DNA from: Pseudoscardovia suis
GTDB lineage: Bacteria; Actinomycetota; Actinomycetes; Actinomycetales; Bifidobacteriaceae
Reading direction: 5' to 3'
DNA: 64,000 nt
NCBI RefSeq assembly: GCF_002797875.1
Contig: NZ_PGFC01000005.1
Location: 1 to 64,000, forward strand
A program made the translations under genes and the position numbers. How positions within the stretch are numbered: position 1 is the stretch's first letter; each line of letters begins with the position of its first letter. Below, one piece after another: positions 26,823 through 37,900 of this stretch. Under the pieces are notes generated by a model. It worked only from the letters and a program-made list of their open reading frames with translations. It was not told where the DNA came from and did not search any database.

Positions 26823-27728
26823 TCAGCCCTTGACGGAGCCGGACATGGACTCCTGATAGAAGCGCTGCATGACCATGAACAGGATGGCGATCGGGATGGA
26901 GACGACCACTGCGCCGGCGGCGAAGCGGGCGTACCACTGGGAGATGTACTCCTTCTGCAGCATCTGCCACAGACCCAGAGCCACGGTGTACTGATCCTGC
27001 GTGCGGCAGATTGCCTTTGCCATAACGAAGTCGAGCCACGGGGCCAGGAAGCCGGTGATTGCTTGGTACACGATCATCGGGCGGCAGATCGGCAGGATGA
27101 TCTTGTAGAACACCTGCCAACGGGTGCAACCGTCGAGCATGGCAGCCTCGTCAAGCGAGTTCGGGATCGTATCCATGTAGCCCTTCATCATGTAGAAGCC
27201 TGCACCGGTGCCAGCGGAGTAGACCAGAATCAAGGCGACCACGGTCCAGTTGCCGCTGGTGAGGTTCATCGCCTTGAGGATGAAGTACACAGCGACAACG
27301 GCCATGATGCTCGGGAACATGCCGAGCACGAGCACGATGTTCATGAACGGCTTACGGAAACGGAAGCGCATGCGGCTCATGCAGTAAGCCACGAACAGCA
27401 CGAACGCCACCGAGATTACGCACACGAAGCACGCGATGATGAACGTGCGCAGGAACATCGATCCGAAGTTCATGACATTCGTCTCGGTGAACAACTGCTT
27501 GTAGTTGTTGAACGTGTACTGCGTGGGGAAGAACGTCCTCTGGTAGGAGGATGAGTTCTGGTTGAAGGACTCAAGGAACACCCACACGATCGGCAGGAGC
27601 CAGATGATGCCCAGCACCGTGAGAAGGATGTAGGAGAGCACATCGCCGATGACTCGACGGTTGTGCTGGTTATGGATGCCCTTGCCAGCCTTGTCCGCGT
27701 ATCCAGATTCAACCTGGGTGTTGCTCAT
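26823..27728 (-). CDS. malG: Maltose/maltodextrin ABC transporter permease, MalG-type
   Basis: A 301-residue permease with six TM helices. The cytoplasmic EAA loop reads EAAMLDGCTRWQVFYKIILP (about residue 200), the contact for an ATPase such as MsmK, which is not encoded in this window. The C-terminus IAILFMVMQRFYQESMSGSVKG is the usual MalG/GanQ ending. Its ATG overlaps the malF stop as ATGA. It imports alpha-glucan oligosaccharides released by the secreted amylases of this locus. Confidence 0.88.
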   Translation of the reverse strand: MSNTQVESGYADKAGKGIHNQHNRRVIGDVLSYILLTVLGIIWLLPIVWVFLESFNQNSSSYQRTFFPTQYTFNNYKQLFTETNVMNFGSMFLRTFIIACFVCVISVAFVLFVAYCMSRMRFRFRKPFMNIVLVLGMFPSIMAVVAVYFILKAMNLTSGNWTVVALILVYSAGTGAGFYMMKGYMDTIPNSLDEAAMLDGCTRWQVFYKIILPICRPMIVYQAITGFLAPWLDFVMAKAICRTQDQYTVALGLWQMLQKEYISQWYARFAAGAVVVSIPIAILFMVMQRFYQESMSGSVKG

Positions 27729-29140
27729 CTGAAGCCCTCCTCGTTCTTATAGGAACCACTGCTGCGGTACGTGAGCAAAGCCACCACTGCAAGCACGATG
27801 AACGTGAAGATACCGATAACGGCACCGCTGTTGTAATCGCCCTTGTCGACGGTGAGCTTGTAGAGCCACGTAATGAGCAGATCGGTCTTGCCTGCGGAAG
27901 CGCCGACAGGTGTCGGATCGCCGCCAGAGAGCAGGTAGATGACGTTGAAGTTGTTGACGTTGCCGGTGAAGGTCGTGATCAGGTAAGGCGTGGTCACGAA
28001 GATCATGTACGGCATGGTGATGTTGCAGAACTGCTGCCACCAGTTTGCACCATCCAGCTCAGCGGCCTCGTAGAGGTCTGCGGGGATGTTCTGCAGAATA
28101 CCGGTGACCTGCATGATCGTGAACGGAATACCAACCCACAGGTTGATGACGATGACCGTCACGCGAGCCCAGGTTGCGTTCGTGAAGAACGGAAGCGGAC
28201 CGCTGATCCAGCCCCAGGACTGGAGCAGACGATTGACGGCACCGGTCGGCTGGAGCATGGTGTTCATGACCAGCAGCGACACGAACTGCGGCACTGCGAT
28301 AGACATGGAGAACACACCACGCCAGAACATCTTGCCACGGGTCGTCTTGCGGTTGATGACCATGGCGAGGAACATTCCGAGGAAGTAGTTGAGGAACGTT
28401 GCGAAGAACGCCCAGATCAACGTCCACAGAAGCACCGAGAGGAACAGCTGACCATTGACCGTGCCGCCATCATTGGAGACGACTTCCTTGAAGTTGGCGA
28501 ATCCAACCCAATCGAAGTGCGACGGATGGGCGCTGTCGTAGCTCGTGAATGCCATGGAGATCATGAAGAGCAACGGCAGAATCGTGAAGATGAGGATGCC
28601 GAGGGTCGGCAGGAACAGCATGCTCACGTAAGCACGGCCGTCCTTGAGGTCCATGACGTCATCCAGGAAGCTCGGTGCGTGACCGGTCGTTTCCTTCAGG
28701 TACTGCGCCTTGTATGCGGCGCGCATGTTGACCGTCCAGAACCACACGAATGCGGCGGTGATGAACAGTGCTGCAACGCCGTACAGCAGGATGGTGACAG
28801 AGTATTCCTCAGGAGCCGGGGCGAGCGGGATGCCGGAGGCACTGAATCGCTGCTCGGACTTCGTGCCCTGCAGGTGCGTGAACAGCTTGTCGAGTGCGAG
28901 AGCACCGGTGTTCACCATGTAGATGATGTAAAGGATTTCGATGGCAAGGAACAGAATGCCCTTGATGATTTGTTTGCGCGCCAGGTTGCTCAGGCCAAAG
29001 ATGACACAAGACAACCGCGTGAAGACATCGCCCTTTTGGAAGGCGTGCTTCACAGTCCAAGGCGCGGGGGCGACATAATCAGCGCCGACCTTCTTGGTCT
29101 TGCGCTTCTTCGCCTCCACATGTTTGCTGGTCGTAGCCAC
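27725..29140 (-). CDS. malF: Maltose/maltodextrin ABC transporter permease, MalF-type
   Basis: A 471-residue permease. Two N-terminal helices with a loop (about residues 45-190) precede the six-helix core; the EAA motif is ADLYEAAELDGANWWQQFCN. Length and order are those of actinobacterial MalF. The GTG start at 29140 follows AGGAAGG eleven bases upstream; the frame is open to 29260 across two hairpins, so the longer start is unlikely. It is translationally coupled to malG. Confidence 0.85.
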   Translation of the reverse strand: MATTSKHVEAKKRKTKKVGADYVAPAPWTVKHAFQKGDVFTRLSCVIFGLSNLARKQIIKGILFLAIEILYIIYMVNTGALALDKLFTHLQGTKSEQRFSASGIPLAPAPEEYSVTILLYGVAALFITAAFVWFWTVNMRAAYKAQYLKETTGHAPSFLDDVMDLKDGRAYVSMLFLPTLGILIFTILPLLFMISMAFTSYDSAHPSHFDWVGFANFKEVVSNDGGTVNGQLFLSVLLWTLIWAFFATFLNYFLGMFLAMVINRKTTRGKMFWRGVFSMSIAVPQFVSLLVMNTMLQPTGAVNRLLQSWGWISGPLPFFTNATWARVTVIVINLWVGIPFTIMQVTGILQNIPADLYEAAELDGANWWQQFCNITMPYMIFVTTPYLITTFTGNVNNFNVIYLLSGGDPTPVGASAGKTDLLITWLYKLTVDKGDYNSGAVIGIFTFIVLAVVALLTYRSSGSYKNEEGFR

Positions 29141-29180
29141 GAGCTGACCAACCTTCCTTGTTAGAACAGTGGATTTCTCA

Positions 29181-29250
29181 TTGGCAAGCCATCGGTGGTT
29201 TGCCAACAAATAAGGAGCTGTGCCGGTTGCAGAAACCGAACACAGCTCCT
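29181..29250 (-). promoter_or_regulatory. malE-malF intercistronic hairpins
   Basis: Two stems lie between malE and malF. AGGAGCTGTG (29213-29222) pairs with CACAGCTCCT (29241-29250) with an inner GGTT/AACC, and TTGGCAAGCC (29181-29190) pairs imperfectly with GGTTTGCCAA (29197-29206). The position between the binding-protein and permease genes suits partial termination or 3'-end protection that raises malE mRNA over malFG. Confidence 0.6.
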
Positions 29251-29319
29251 CACTATACAACCGTAGTTGTTTCAGTAGTTATTGAGTTATAGAAGCTCGA
29301 GCTTCAGCTGTAATCAGCG

Positions 29320-30618
29320 TCACTTGCTCTTGGCGTCTTCCATAGCCTTGTTGAGGCCGTCAACGAACTGCTGGGTCTGAGTCTCGGCATTGTCAGCGGT
29401 GACGTCACCGTTGTAGATGGCCTTGCCGAAGGTCTCGTTGGCATCCCAGAAGCCACCCATCTTAGCGAAGGTCGGCTGGAGGATGGAGGTGTTGGCAACG
29501 GTGTTCATCTGAGCAACAGCAGCCGGATCCTTGGCGACTTCCTCATCGGAGGACAGGGTGTTGTCGGAAGGAACGATCTGGCGCATCTCGTAGTGAGCCT
29601 TCTGAGCATCGGTGCCGCCGAGGAACACAGCCAGAGCCATGGCGACTGCGACGTTCTGGGACTTCGGGTTGTAAGCAACAGCCTTGGAGCCAGCGAAGGA
29701 CTTCATCTGGGTGTCGGTGCCGTCGAGCTTGTAGGTAGGCAGCTGAGCAGCGGCGTAGTTGTCGCCGAGAGCGGTCTTGACATCAGCGGAATCCCAAGTG
29801 CCGGAGAAGATAGCGTTCACGGTCTTGTCAGCGAGGCCGTCCTTGCCGGAGCTGTTCTCATCGAGCACGAAGTTCGGGTTGCTCTTGAGGCTCACGAGGT
29901 ACTTGGTCACATCCGTGCCCTTGTCGCCAACGGAGGCCAGCGGATCGGCATCTTCATTCGTGCCGTCATCGCCGAACAGCGTTGCGCCAGCGCCTGCATA
30001 GAATGCCCACATGTACCAGGAGTTGGTCAGCGGGAAGGAGACCTTGCCCTTCTCGAGCATGGTGTCGAGGGACTTGACGTCATCCGCGGAGAAGACGGAG
30101 GAATCGTAGTACATGAACCACGTGTTAGCGGTGAAAGGAACGCCGTAGACGGTGCCGTCCTGAGTGACGGACTCAATCATCGTGTCGGAGTTCTTCTCCT
30201 TGATCTGGTTCAGGTAGTCGCCCTGGAAGGAGCCAATGGCGCCAGCCTGGACGAGCGTGCCGAGCTGATCGTTTGCGAACATGTAAACATCAGCAGCAGC
30301 AGACGGATCCTGCTTCACGGTCGTGCCTGCGTCACCTTCGGAAACAACTGCGTTCTTCCAGGTGATCTTGCACTCCGGGTTTGCCTTCTCGAAAGCCTTC
30401 TCTTCGGTCGGCAGCCAGGAGCTGTCATCGGCCTGATCTTCCTGCGGGCCCCACACGGTCAGCGTGACGGCCTGGCCATCGGTGCAGATCTTCTCTTCCG
30501 TGGAGGAGGAGCTAGCAGCGCTTGAGGAATTGGTGTTGGAAGAACCACCGCAAGCGGCGGCACCGGCGACCATAACCAGAGAGGCTGCGAGGCCGATAAT
30601 CTTCTTTCCGTTGATCAT
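29320..30618 (-). CDS. malE: Maltose/maltodextrin-binding lipoprotein, MalE-type
   Basis: A 432-residue solute-binding protein. The lipoprotein signal MINGKKIIGLAASLVMVAG ends in AAAC, with the lipid Cys at residue 23, followed by a Ser/Asn linker. The body has the family 1 SBP pattern (VTLTVWGPQEDQ ... GVPFTANTWFMYYDSS ... AVAMALAVFLGG). The start at 30618 follows AGGAAGG. It feeds MalF/MalG; the divergent gene is a GH13 hydrolase of the same pathway. Confidence 0.9.
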   Translation of the reverse strand: MINGKKIIGLAASLVMVAGAAACGGSSNTNSSSAASSSSTEEKICTDGQAVTLTVWGPQEDQADDSSWLPTEEKAFEKANPECKITWKNAVVSEGDAGTTVKQDPSAAADVYMFANDQLGTLVQAGAIGSFQGDYLNQIKEKNSDTMIESVTQDGTVYGVPFTANTWFMYYDSSVFSADDVKSLDTMLEKGKVSFPLTNSWYMWAFYAGAGATLFGDDGTNEDADPLASVGDKGTDVTKYLVSLKSNPNFVLDENSSGKDGLADKTVNAIFSGTWDSADVKTALGDNYAAAQLPTYKLDGTDTQMKSFAGSKAVAYNPKSQNVAVAMALAVFLGGTDAQKAHYEMRQIVPSDNTLSSDEEVAKDPAAVAQMNTVANTSILQPTFAKMGGFWDANETFGKAIYNGDVTADNAETQTQQFVDGLNKAMEDAKSK

Positions 30619-30959
30619 CTTTGATCCCTTCCTGTTCCCGCCTCGGTTGAGGCGGCTTGTAACCCTTGTGTGACTTGGGCTAAGGGGCACCCAAGCCATG
30701 ACATGCACAACAATACCATGGTTTTTTCGTGTGACCGCATCGCTGCCACCCAGAATTCACATGTTCCTTACAGTTTTCTTCACAAATCCATTACACAAGA
30801 TAAACCGTTGCACCGCTTGGAATACTTGGGCTTGAGCGCACCAAAAGTCACCCTTTTACCAATCAGGTTCGTCATTATCTGCAACACGACACGCGGAAAA
30901 ATTACCCATTGGCGAACGTCCGTGTCGCGAACACCCTCCCCTTGCCCTACGCTTGAGCC
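30619..30959. promoter_or_regulatory. Divergent control region malE / GH13 gene
   Basis: This 341-bp region carries the malE promoter (minus) and that of the GH13 gene (plus). CTTGGG (30674-30679) and CCCAAG (30690-30695) form an inverted repeat near malE, and a LacI-type half-site-like CCGTTGCACCG lies at 30804-30814. No full LacI palindrome is obvious. Upstream of the GH13 start there is no ribosome-binding site, but TACGCT lies about 10 bases before the ATG, compatible with a leaderless message. Confidence 0.45.
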
Positions 30960-32696
30960 ATGGCTTTTAACAACGATGTCAACGCTTCCCCCACGTCCAG
31001 CACGCATTCGATGAACGCGGCAGACGGCTCTGCGTCGCCCGCGTCCGTGCACACCGCAAGCGACGCAGAATGGCTGCGCAACGCAGTGTTTTATGAAATC
31101 TATCCCCAGTCATTTGCCGATTCCAATGGCGACGGCATCGGTGACCTGCCGGGCATCACTGCCAAACTCGATTACATCACGTCGCTGGGCGCCACGGCAC
31201 TGTGGATAAACCCCTGCTACGACTCGCCTTTCAAAGATGCGGGCTACGACGTGCGCGATTACAAGGAAGTCGCCGCACGCTACGGCACCAACCAAGACCT
31301 CGCCGATCTTTTCGCCGCCGCACACGAACGAGGCATCCACGTGCTTCTCGACCTCGTGCCCGGGCACACCAGCGAAGAGCACCCATGGTTCAAGGCGTCC
31401 TGCAAGGCCGAACACAACGAATACTCGGACAGATACATATGGACGAACTCCTGGGTCGAAGGCGCGCCCGGACTGCCGTTCATCGGCGGTGAAGCCCCGC
31501 GCAACGGCACTTATGTGCTGAACTTCTTCAAATGCCAGCCTGCGCTGAACTACGGCTTCGCCAAGCAGACGAAACCATGGATGGACTCCCCCGATTCCCC
31601 CGCCGCGCAGGGCACGCGCGACGCAATGGTGGACGTGATGCTCTACTGGCTAGGCCTTGGAGCCGACGGTTTCCGCTGCGACATGGCCGATTCCCTTGTC
31701 AAATACGACGCGGACGACCGCCCGTGCACCATCGCCGCATGGCGTGACATGCTCGGCCGCGTGCGCGAGCGCTTCCCGCATGCGGTGTTCGTTTCGGAAT
31801 GGGGCAGGCCGCGTCTGTCACTGCAGGCGGGATTCGACATGGACTTCTATCTGGATTGGCGTTGGGACGGCAACCCCAACGGCTACAGCATGCTCGGCCG
31901 CGACACAGACTATCCACTGGGCGACGGTCCGGACGCCAGCTACTTCCGCGCCACAAGCACGACCGGCGCCGCGCGATTCGTGCGCGAATACCTGCCGCAG
32001 CTCGAAGACACCCGCGCCAACGGCTACTTCTGCTTCATCACGTGCAACCATGACACCTCCCGTCTGGCGCCACGACTGACGCCACGGGAAGAGCAGATTG
32101 CGTTCACGATGTATCTGACGATGCCCGGCGTGCCTTTCGTCTATTACGGCGACGAAATCGGCATGCGCTTCCGCGACCTGCCGAGCAAAGAAGGCGGATA
32201 CACCCGCACCGGCAGTCGCACGCCGATGCAATGGGATGGCAGTGTGAACCTCGGCTTCTCCGACGCGGACCCCAGCCAGCTGTATCTGCCGGTTGACCCG
32301 TCATCGGACGCCCCCACCGTGGCCGCGCAAGACACCGATCCCGACTCTCAGCTCAATTACATGCGATTTCTCATCAACCTGCGCCACGAACTGCCCGAAT
32401 TGCAGGCGGACGGAGGATTCGAGGTGCTTCACGCCTCGGATGATGACCGAGCATTCGTCTATCGCCGCGTTGCCGCCGACGCAACGGAGGACGGGACGCC
32501 GTTGCCCGCTGACGCAATTCCCGCCAGCGTCATTGTGGCGCTCAACCCCAGCACTGCCGCCGTGACTGTGCACCTCGATGCCGACCAACCACGCCCGCAG
32601 GGACTGGTGCTGCTGCATCGCGGCGACCACGCCACCTATGACCCCGAGACCCGCACGATAACGCTTCCGGCGCAATCCGCCACGGTCATGAGGTAA
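30960..32696 (+). CDS. GH13 alpha-glucosidase-type enzyme, cytoplasmic
   Basis: A 578-residue GH13 hydrolase without signal peptide. It shows NAVFYEIYPQSFADSNGDG at the start of the barrel, the nucleophile Asp in GFRCDMAD (about residue 240), the acid Glu in VFVSEWG, and the third Asp in TCNHDTSR. The calcium-type DSNGDGIGD motif is typical of oligosaccharide-acting members (alpha-glucosidase, oligo-1,6-glucosidase, trehalose synthase). It lies divergent from malE and before the secreted amylases, so hydrolysis of imported maltodextrins is likely. The first 35 residues are Ser/Thr/Ala-rich and dispensable in look. Confidence 0.82.
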   Translation: MAFNNDVNASPTSSTHSMNAADGSASPASVHTASDAEWLRNAVFYEIYPQSFADSNGDGIGDLPGITAKLDYITSLGATALWINPCYDSPFKDAGYDVRDYKEVAARYGTNQDLADLFAAAHERGIHVLLDLVPGHTSEEHPWFKASCKAEHNEYSDRYIWTNSWVEGAPGLPFIGGEAPRNGTYVLNFFKCQPALNYGFAKQTKPWMDSPDSPAAQGTRDAMVDVMLYWLGLGADGFRCDMADSLVKYDADDRPCTIAAWRDMLGRVRERFPHAVFVSEWGRPRLSLQAGFDMDFYLDWRWDGNPNGYSMLGRDTDYPLGDGPDASYFRATSTTGAARFVREYLPQLEDTRANGYFCFITCNHDTSRLAPRLTPREEQIAFTMYLTMPGVPFVYYGDEIGMRFRDLPSKEGGYTRTGSRTPMQWDGSVNLGFSDADPSQLYLPVDPSSDAPTVAAQDTDPDSQLNYMRFLINLRHELPELQADGGFEVLHASDDDRAFVYRRVAADATEDGTPLPADAIPASVIVALNPSTAAVTVHLDADQPRPQGLVLLHRGDHATYDPETRTITLPAQSATVMR

Positions 32697-32804
32697 CGCG
32701 CCTATGCGCGCATGGCATATGCGCGCAGCACGCATACACGCTGTGCTCATGCACACGCATACACACAGCACACATACGCACAAAAGGATAAAGGAAGGAT
32801 TTAG

Positions 32805-34676
32805 ATGCCACGCTTCACGCATTCGAGCGCCATGCGCACCATGCATCTGCACCTAGCGCCATTCGGACGCACCACCCGCAAGGCCGTGTCAGCGCTGGCG
32901 GCCGCCGCACTATGCTGCACAGGCGCCATCGCCAGCGCCCTCATCGCAGCGCCCACCGCAAACGCCGCGCCGAAGGACTACCACGCCAACACATCCGATT
33001 TCGCGCCAGACAGCGACGTCGTCATCATCGCATTCCAGCAGAACTGGAATTCCATCGCCAAGGAATGCACGGACGTGCTCGGGCCGGAGGGCGTGGGATA
33101 CGTAGAGGTCTCGCCGCCGATGGAAGAGATTCCCGGCTCGCAATGGTGGACTTCATACCAGCCGGTCAGCTACAAGCTTGACTCCAAGGAAGGCACGGAA
33201 GCCGAATTCCAAAACATGATCGACACGTGCAAGGCCGCAGGCGTGGGCGTGGTGGCGGACGCCATCACCAACCACATGGCGGCAGCCCTGCAAGACGGTT
33301 CCAAGGACGGCACCGGCGTGGCGGGCAGCACTTACACCTCCGATGGCGACTTCCCCGCCGTGCCGTGGACGAAGAATGACTTCCACACCTGCACGAAAGG
33401 CGTGAGCAATTACAAGGACGCCACGAACGTGCAGGAATGCCAGCTCGACGGCCTGCAGGACCTCGACACTGGCAGCGACCATGTGCAGGATGTGCTCGCC
33501 GACTACCTCGCCAAGCTATATACCATGGGCGTCGTCGGTTTCCGCATGGATGCCATCAAGCACATCGCGTCGGCGGATGTGCTCGCCATCAAGCAGAAAA
33601 TGGCGCAAAAGCTGGGCATTGGCATCGACGACATCTGGTGGATGCAGGAAGTCATCGATGACGACGGTCAGGCCGCTGAACTCGCGCCATCCAACTACTT
33701 CCAGACCGGCGACGTATCGGAATTTCAGTATTCATATGCCCTCAAATCCGCATTCGGCCTGAGCGTGACGGCGCTCAAGAAAATCGGCACGACCGCCAAC
33801 CTCATTGACTCGAACAAGGCACAGGTGTTCGTCAGCAATTGGGATACCGAACGCGGCAGCCAAACCCTGAGCTACAAGGACGGCAAGAAATACATCCTCG
33901 CCAACGCCTTCATGCTCGCTTACGGCTACGGCACGCCGAACATCCAGTCCGGATACGTGTTTGCCAACAGGGACGACGGCGCGCCCGGCGCCACCGACAC
34001 GTCCATCCCAGACACGCAATGCGGCACAGGTTCGCCATGGCTGTGCGTGGAAAGATGGACGCAGATCCGGGGCATGATTCGCTTCCACAACAACACCAAT
34101 GACGGCACCATCGCCTCCAACTGGTGGGATGACGGCGCCAACACGATTTCGTTCAGCAAGAACGGCTTGGGATTCTTTGCGATGAACGCCAGCAGCAAGC
34201 CGGTCACCTATACGTTCAGCACAACGCTTCCCGCCGGGGAATACTGCAACCTCTACGGCCCCGGCGATTGCTCGAGCACCGTGAAGGTAGCAGAAGACGG
34301 CACCGCCAGCATCACAATCGATTCGATGGATGCGGTTGCGATTGACAACGTTGACACCCCGCAGACCTGGGGCACCGACAATGCAAGCACTGCCGCCACC
34401 GACCCCAGCGACCCGCCGCTTACAAGCAGCGGTGCCTTTGACGCTTCGGCCATCGACATGACGTTCGGCGGCGTGTATGGCGGCGATTCCCAGGATTCTG
34501 AGAAATCGTCCGATCAAGCGCAATCAGATTCCGAGACTCCGACCGATCCCAAAGATGAGGAAGGAACGTTTGCGAACTTCAGTGCCCACGCAGTTGCCTA
34601 CGCCGTGATTTTCGCAATCGTCCTTGTTTTCTCGATTGTCATTCTGGTCAAGCCCAATAAGAAATCCGACAAGTGA
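32805..34676 (+). CDS. Secreted, membrane-anchored alpha-amylase (GH13)
   Basis: A 623-residue alpha-amylase. A long Sec signal ends in APTANA (about residue 50). The catalytic domain has GVGVVADAITNHMA, nucleophile Asp in GFRMDAIKHI (about 248), acid Glu in WWMQEVIDD, and region IV SNWDTERG. The usual His of NHD is Trp, as also in the amylase half of ApuB, so this is a feature of the subgroup rather than damage. After a Ser/Asp/Glu-rich stalk one TM helix (about 596-618) and a basic tail KPNKKSDK anchor it. GGAAGG precedes the start. It cuts starch outside the cell, supplying MalEFG. Confidence 0.88.
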   Translation: MPRFTHSSAMRTMHLHLAPFGRTTRKAVSALAAAALCCTGAIASALIAAPTANAAPKDYHANTSDFAPDSDVVIIAFQQNWNSIAKECTDVLGPEGVGYVEVSPPMEEIPGSQWWTSYQPVSYKLDSKEGTEAEFQNMIDTCKAAGVGVVADAITNHMAAALQDGSKDGTGVAGSTYTSDGDFPAVPWTKNDFHTCTKGVSNYKDATNVQECQLDGLQDLDTGSDHVQDVLADYLAKLYTMGVVGFRMDAIKHIASADVLAIKQKMAQKLGIGIDDIWWMQEVIDDDGQAAELAPSNYFQTGDVSEFQYSYALKSAFGLSVTALKKIGTTANLIDSNKAQVFVSNWDTERGSQTLSYKDGKKYILANAFMLAYGYGTPNIQSGYVFANRDDGAPGATDTSIPDTQCGTGSPWLCVERWTQIRGMIRFHNNTNDGTIASNWWDDGANTISFSKNGLGFFAMNASSKPVTYTFSTTLPAGEYCNLYGPGDCSSTVKVAEDGTASITIDSMDAVAIDNVDTPQTWGTDNASTAATDPSDPPLTSSGAFDASAIDMTFGGVYGGDSQDSEKSSDQAQSDSETPTDPKDEEGTFANFSAHAVAYAVIFAIVLVFSIVILVKPNKKSDK

Positions 34677-34729
34677 GCAGATGACCAAACAGCCGAGTGG
34701 CCAAAACAGCCTCGCATCGGCTAGATTCC

Positions 34730-34790
34730 GCCTCGATTGGCAGCGCGCACCCCATAGCGTCCGTTCCAATCGAGGCAGTTTCATTTCGGG
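34730..34790 (+). terminator. Terminator of the anchored amylase gene
   Basis: GCCTCGATTGG (34730-34740) pairs perfectly with CCAATCGAGGC (34766-34776), with a 25-base loop, followed by AGTTTCATTTC. Confidence 0.65.
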
Positions 34791-34819
34791 CGGGTTATAC
34801 GCGCCCAAGGTCAAGCCGA

Positions 34820-34870
34820 TACAATAGAACCCGTGGGTTAACAGACCACAGTGTCTTGCAACGCGGCAAG
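34820..34870 (+). promoter_or_regulatory. Putative apuB promoter and LacI-type operator
   Basis: A TACAAT box lies at 34820-34825. Downstream, CTTGCAACGCGGCAAG at 34855-34870 is an imperfect palindrome of the TTGCAA...GCAA kind used by LacI-family sugar regulators such as MalR. Its position after the likely transcription start would suit repression. No regulator gene is adjacent. Confidence 0.45.
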
Positions 34871-34952
34871 GCAATAGACGCCCCGCCGCAACGTGAAAAC
34901 CGCAATGCTGCGATCGTGACCCATCCGGATCTCCCTACAGAGAAGGAATCAC

Positions 34953-37900
34953 ATGAAAACAAAGAAATGGACCGCTCGCATGACAGCAGTCGTCGCGAGC
35001 GCGGCCATGGCTTTGGGCGCTGTAACGCTTGTGCCACTGTCGGCTCAAGCGGATTCTTCCAGCACCAATGCCAATGGCGAGAGCACTGCGACGGCCAACG
35101 GCCTCAACAGTGACGTCCAGGTCATTGCATTCCAGCAGACCTGGAACACAATTGCCAAGGAGTGCACGGACACCTACGGCCCCGAAGGCGTGGGCTATGT
35201 TGAGGTGTCGCCTCCGCAGGAATCCATCCAAGGCTCGTCTTGGTGGACGTCCTACCAACCGGTGAGCTACAAGCTTGATTCCAAGCTGGGCACCGAAGAA
35301 GAATTCAAAAACATGGTCACCACCTGCAAGGCTGCGGGCGTGGGCATCATCGCCGATGTGGTCATGAACAACACCGCCGCTCCTGACGACACCAGGACCT
35401 ATACCGGCACGAACGGCAGCTCCTACACGCCCGGCACCGGCTCGTTCCCCGGTTTCGCCACCAGCACGTATCCCGAAGGCATCACCGCCGACGATTTCCA
35501 CACGTGCACCGACAAGATCAAGGACTACACGAACCAGACGGAAGTGCAGCAGTGCCGCCTGCTCGGCATGCTTGACTTCGATTCCGAATCCGACAAGGTG
35601 CGGGACATCGAAGCCGATTACATGGCCCGCATGTATAACTACGGCGTAGTCGGCTTCCGCATTGACGCCGCCAAGCACATCAACACCGACAGCCTGAACG
35701 CCATCAAGGCCAAGCTGGCGCAGAAGGTGGGCAAGAACGCCGCCGACATCTACTGGATCCAGGAGGTCATCGGCAATGGCTCTGAGGCGGCCGGCATCCA
35801 GCCGCCGCACTACACGCAGAACGGCACCGTGACCGAGTTCGGCTTCAAGAGCGAGATGAGCCAGGCCTTCAACGGCAACGTCACCTCCCTCAAGGACCTC
35901 GCCGACCGCCTGAGCGGAGACCTGTCGAGCAACGACGCAAACGTGTTCGTCACCAACTGGGACACCGAGCGCAGCTCCGGCACGATCACCTACAAGGATG
36001 GCGGCAAGTACCAGCTCGCCAACGCGTTCATGCTCGCCTACGGCTACGGCACGCCGCGCCTCATGTCGGGCTATAAGTTCGACAGCAATAAGACGTTCAA
36101 GGATGAGAACACGGCACCGGGCGCGCCTGGCGCCACCGCCACCTCCGTGCCGGACGTCGACATGAACACCGCGTGCTCCACGAACACGGGTGACTGGAAC
36201 TGCGAGCAGCGCTGGACCTCCACGCGCGGTCTCATCGCATTCCACAACTACGTGGGAGACACCACGTCCGCCCCGGTTCAGGACTGGCAGTCCAGCGGCA
36301 ACGACAGCATCGCGTTCTCGCGCGGCTCGAAGGGCTTCCTCGCCATCAACAATGGCACGACTGCCCTCGACGTGTCGTACAAGACCACGCTCCCTGACGG
36401 CGAGTACTGCAATGTGTACGCCGTGGAGGATTGCTCGCAGACCGTGACCGTCAAGGACGGCAAGGTCACGACGACGATTCCTGCCCGTTCCGCGATTGCG
36501 CTGTATGGCGGCGCCACGAAGGACAACCACCCGGCTGCGACCGAAACCACCGACCCCTCTGATCCTGAGAACAAGATCGAGGACGAAACGGTCAAGCCCA
36601 CCGACACGACCCTCACGATCTACTACAAGAACACCAGCAACTACACCACCCCGAACATCTACTACGGCGTGGGCGATGACTGGTCCGCAGCCGCCAACAA
36701 GCCGATGACGTACGATTCAGCCACTGGCTATTGGAAGTACACGATTGACACGGGCGGCAAGAAGATCGACTACGTGTTCAACGATGGCGGTTCCAACTGG
36801 GATAACCCTGACGGCGGCGGCAATTATGAGGCTGCCGTGGGCATTGTGCAGCAGACGGTCGCAGACCACGCCAGCAGCGTGGGCGTGCCGGCGGACTACC
36901 GCGCGAAAGGCCAAACCCGACTGGTTGTGCACTACAAGCCGGCTAGCGGCGACATCGCACGCGCGCTGTGGGTGTGGGGTTCCAACTCCTCCACGAGCGC
37001 AAGCTTCGATGGCTCCCAAGTTGAATTCACCGGTACGGATTGCTGGGGCAAGGTCGCCGAATACACGGTTGACGGCACCTACACCGACCTTGGTGTGATC
37101 ATCAAGGGTGAAGACAGCTGGGATAAGTACGGCAACAACGACCGCAATGTCACGGTTGGCGCCGACGGCACCGCCGAGATTTGGGTCGATGGCACCGGCT
37201 CTGACCCTGAGCAGACGCTGACGGAAGCACCCGCTGATTACGTGAGCTCCTGCACCGGCTACAACGTGAACGTCACCGTGCACTACTACCGCGAGGACGG
37301 CCTGTATTTCAATGCCGCCGACACCGACACGAAGACCCCGCAGTGGGATCTGTGGACGTGGTCGGGTTCCGGTTCCGCCAACTCTCAGCAAACCTTCACC
37401 AGCCATGATGACTGGGGCGAGGTGAGCACGTGGACGCTGAGCGGCTATAACTACTCCGCCGCTGACGATATCGGCTTGCTGCGTCGTTATGGCGCCGACA
37501 CGTGGAAGTCCAAGGACCCGGATGGCGACAACCACTTCATCCCGTCCGACTCCATGGTGTTCGATGCCGCCACGAAGACCGGCAAGGCAGAGGTATGGCT
37601 CGTCGCCGGCGACCCCACGGTGTACACCGCCAAGCCGACGCTCTCCGTTTCCGCGAAGTCTGCGGAAATCGCCGATTATCAGAAGCTCATCGCCAAGCTG
37701 AGCTCCGCCGCCACCGGTGACGTCACCGCCACCGTGACCGACGCGAACGGCAATGCCGTGGAGACCACCTCCGTGACGACCGACGGCTCCACCGTCACCA
37801 TCTCCACGAAGTCCGACCTCGATGTGCGCGGCAAGTACACGGTTGCTCTCACCGACGCCAACGGCAATCCGCTGGGCTCGGCAACCGCAATCGCTGGCGC

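Noticed and set aside
34935..36530. 531-residue minus-strand frame
   Set aside because: It is antisense to the 5' third of apuB, with low-complexity Arg/Val/Gly composition and no family motif.
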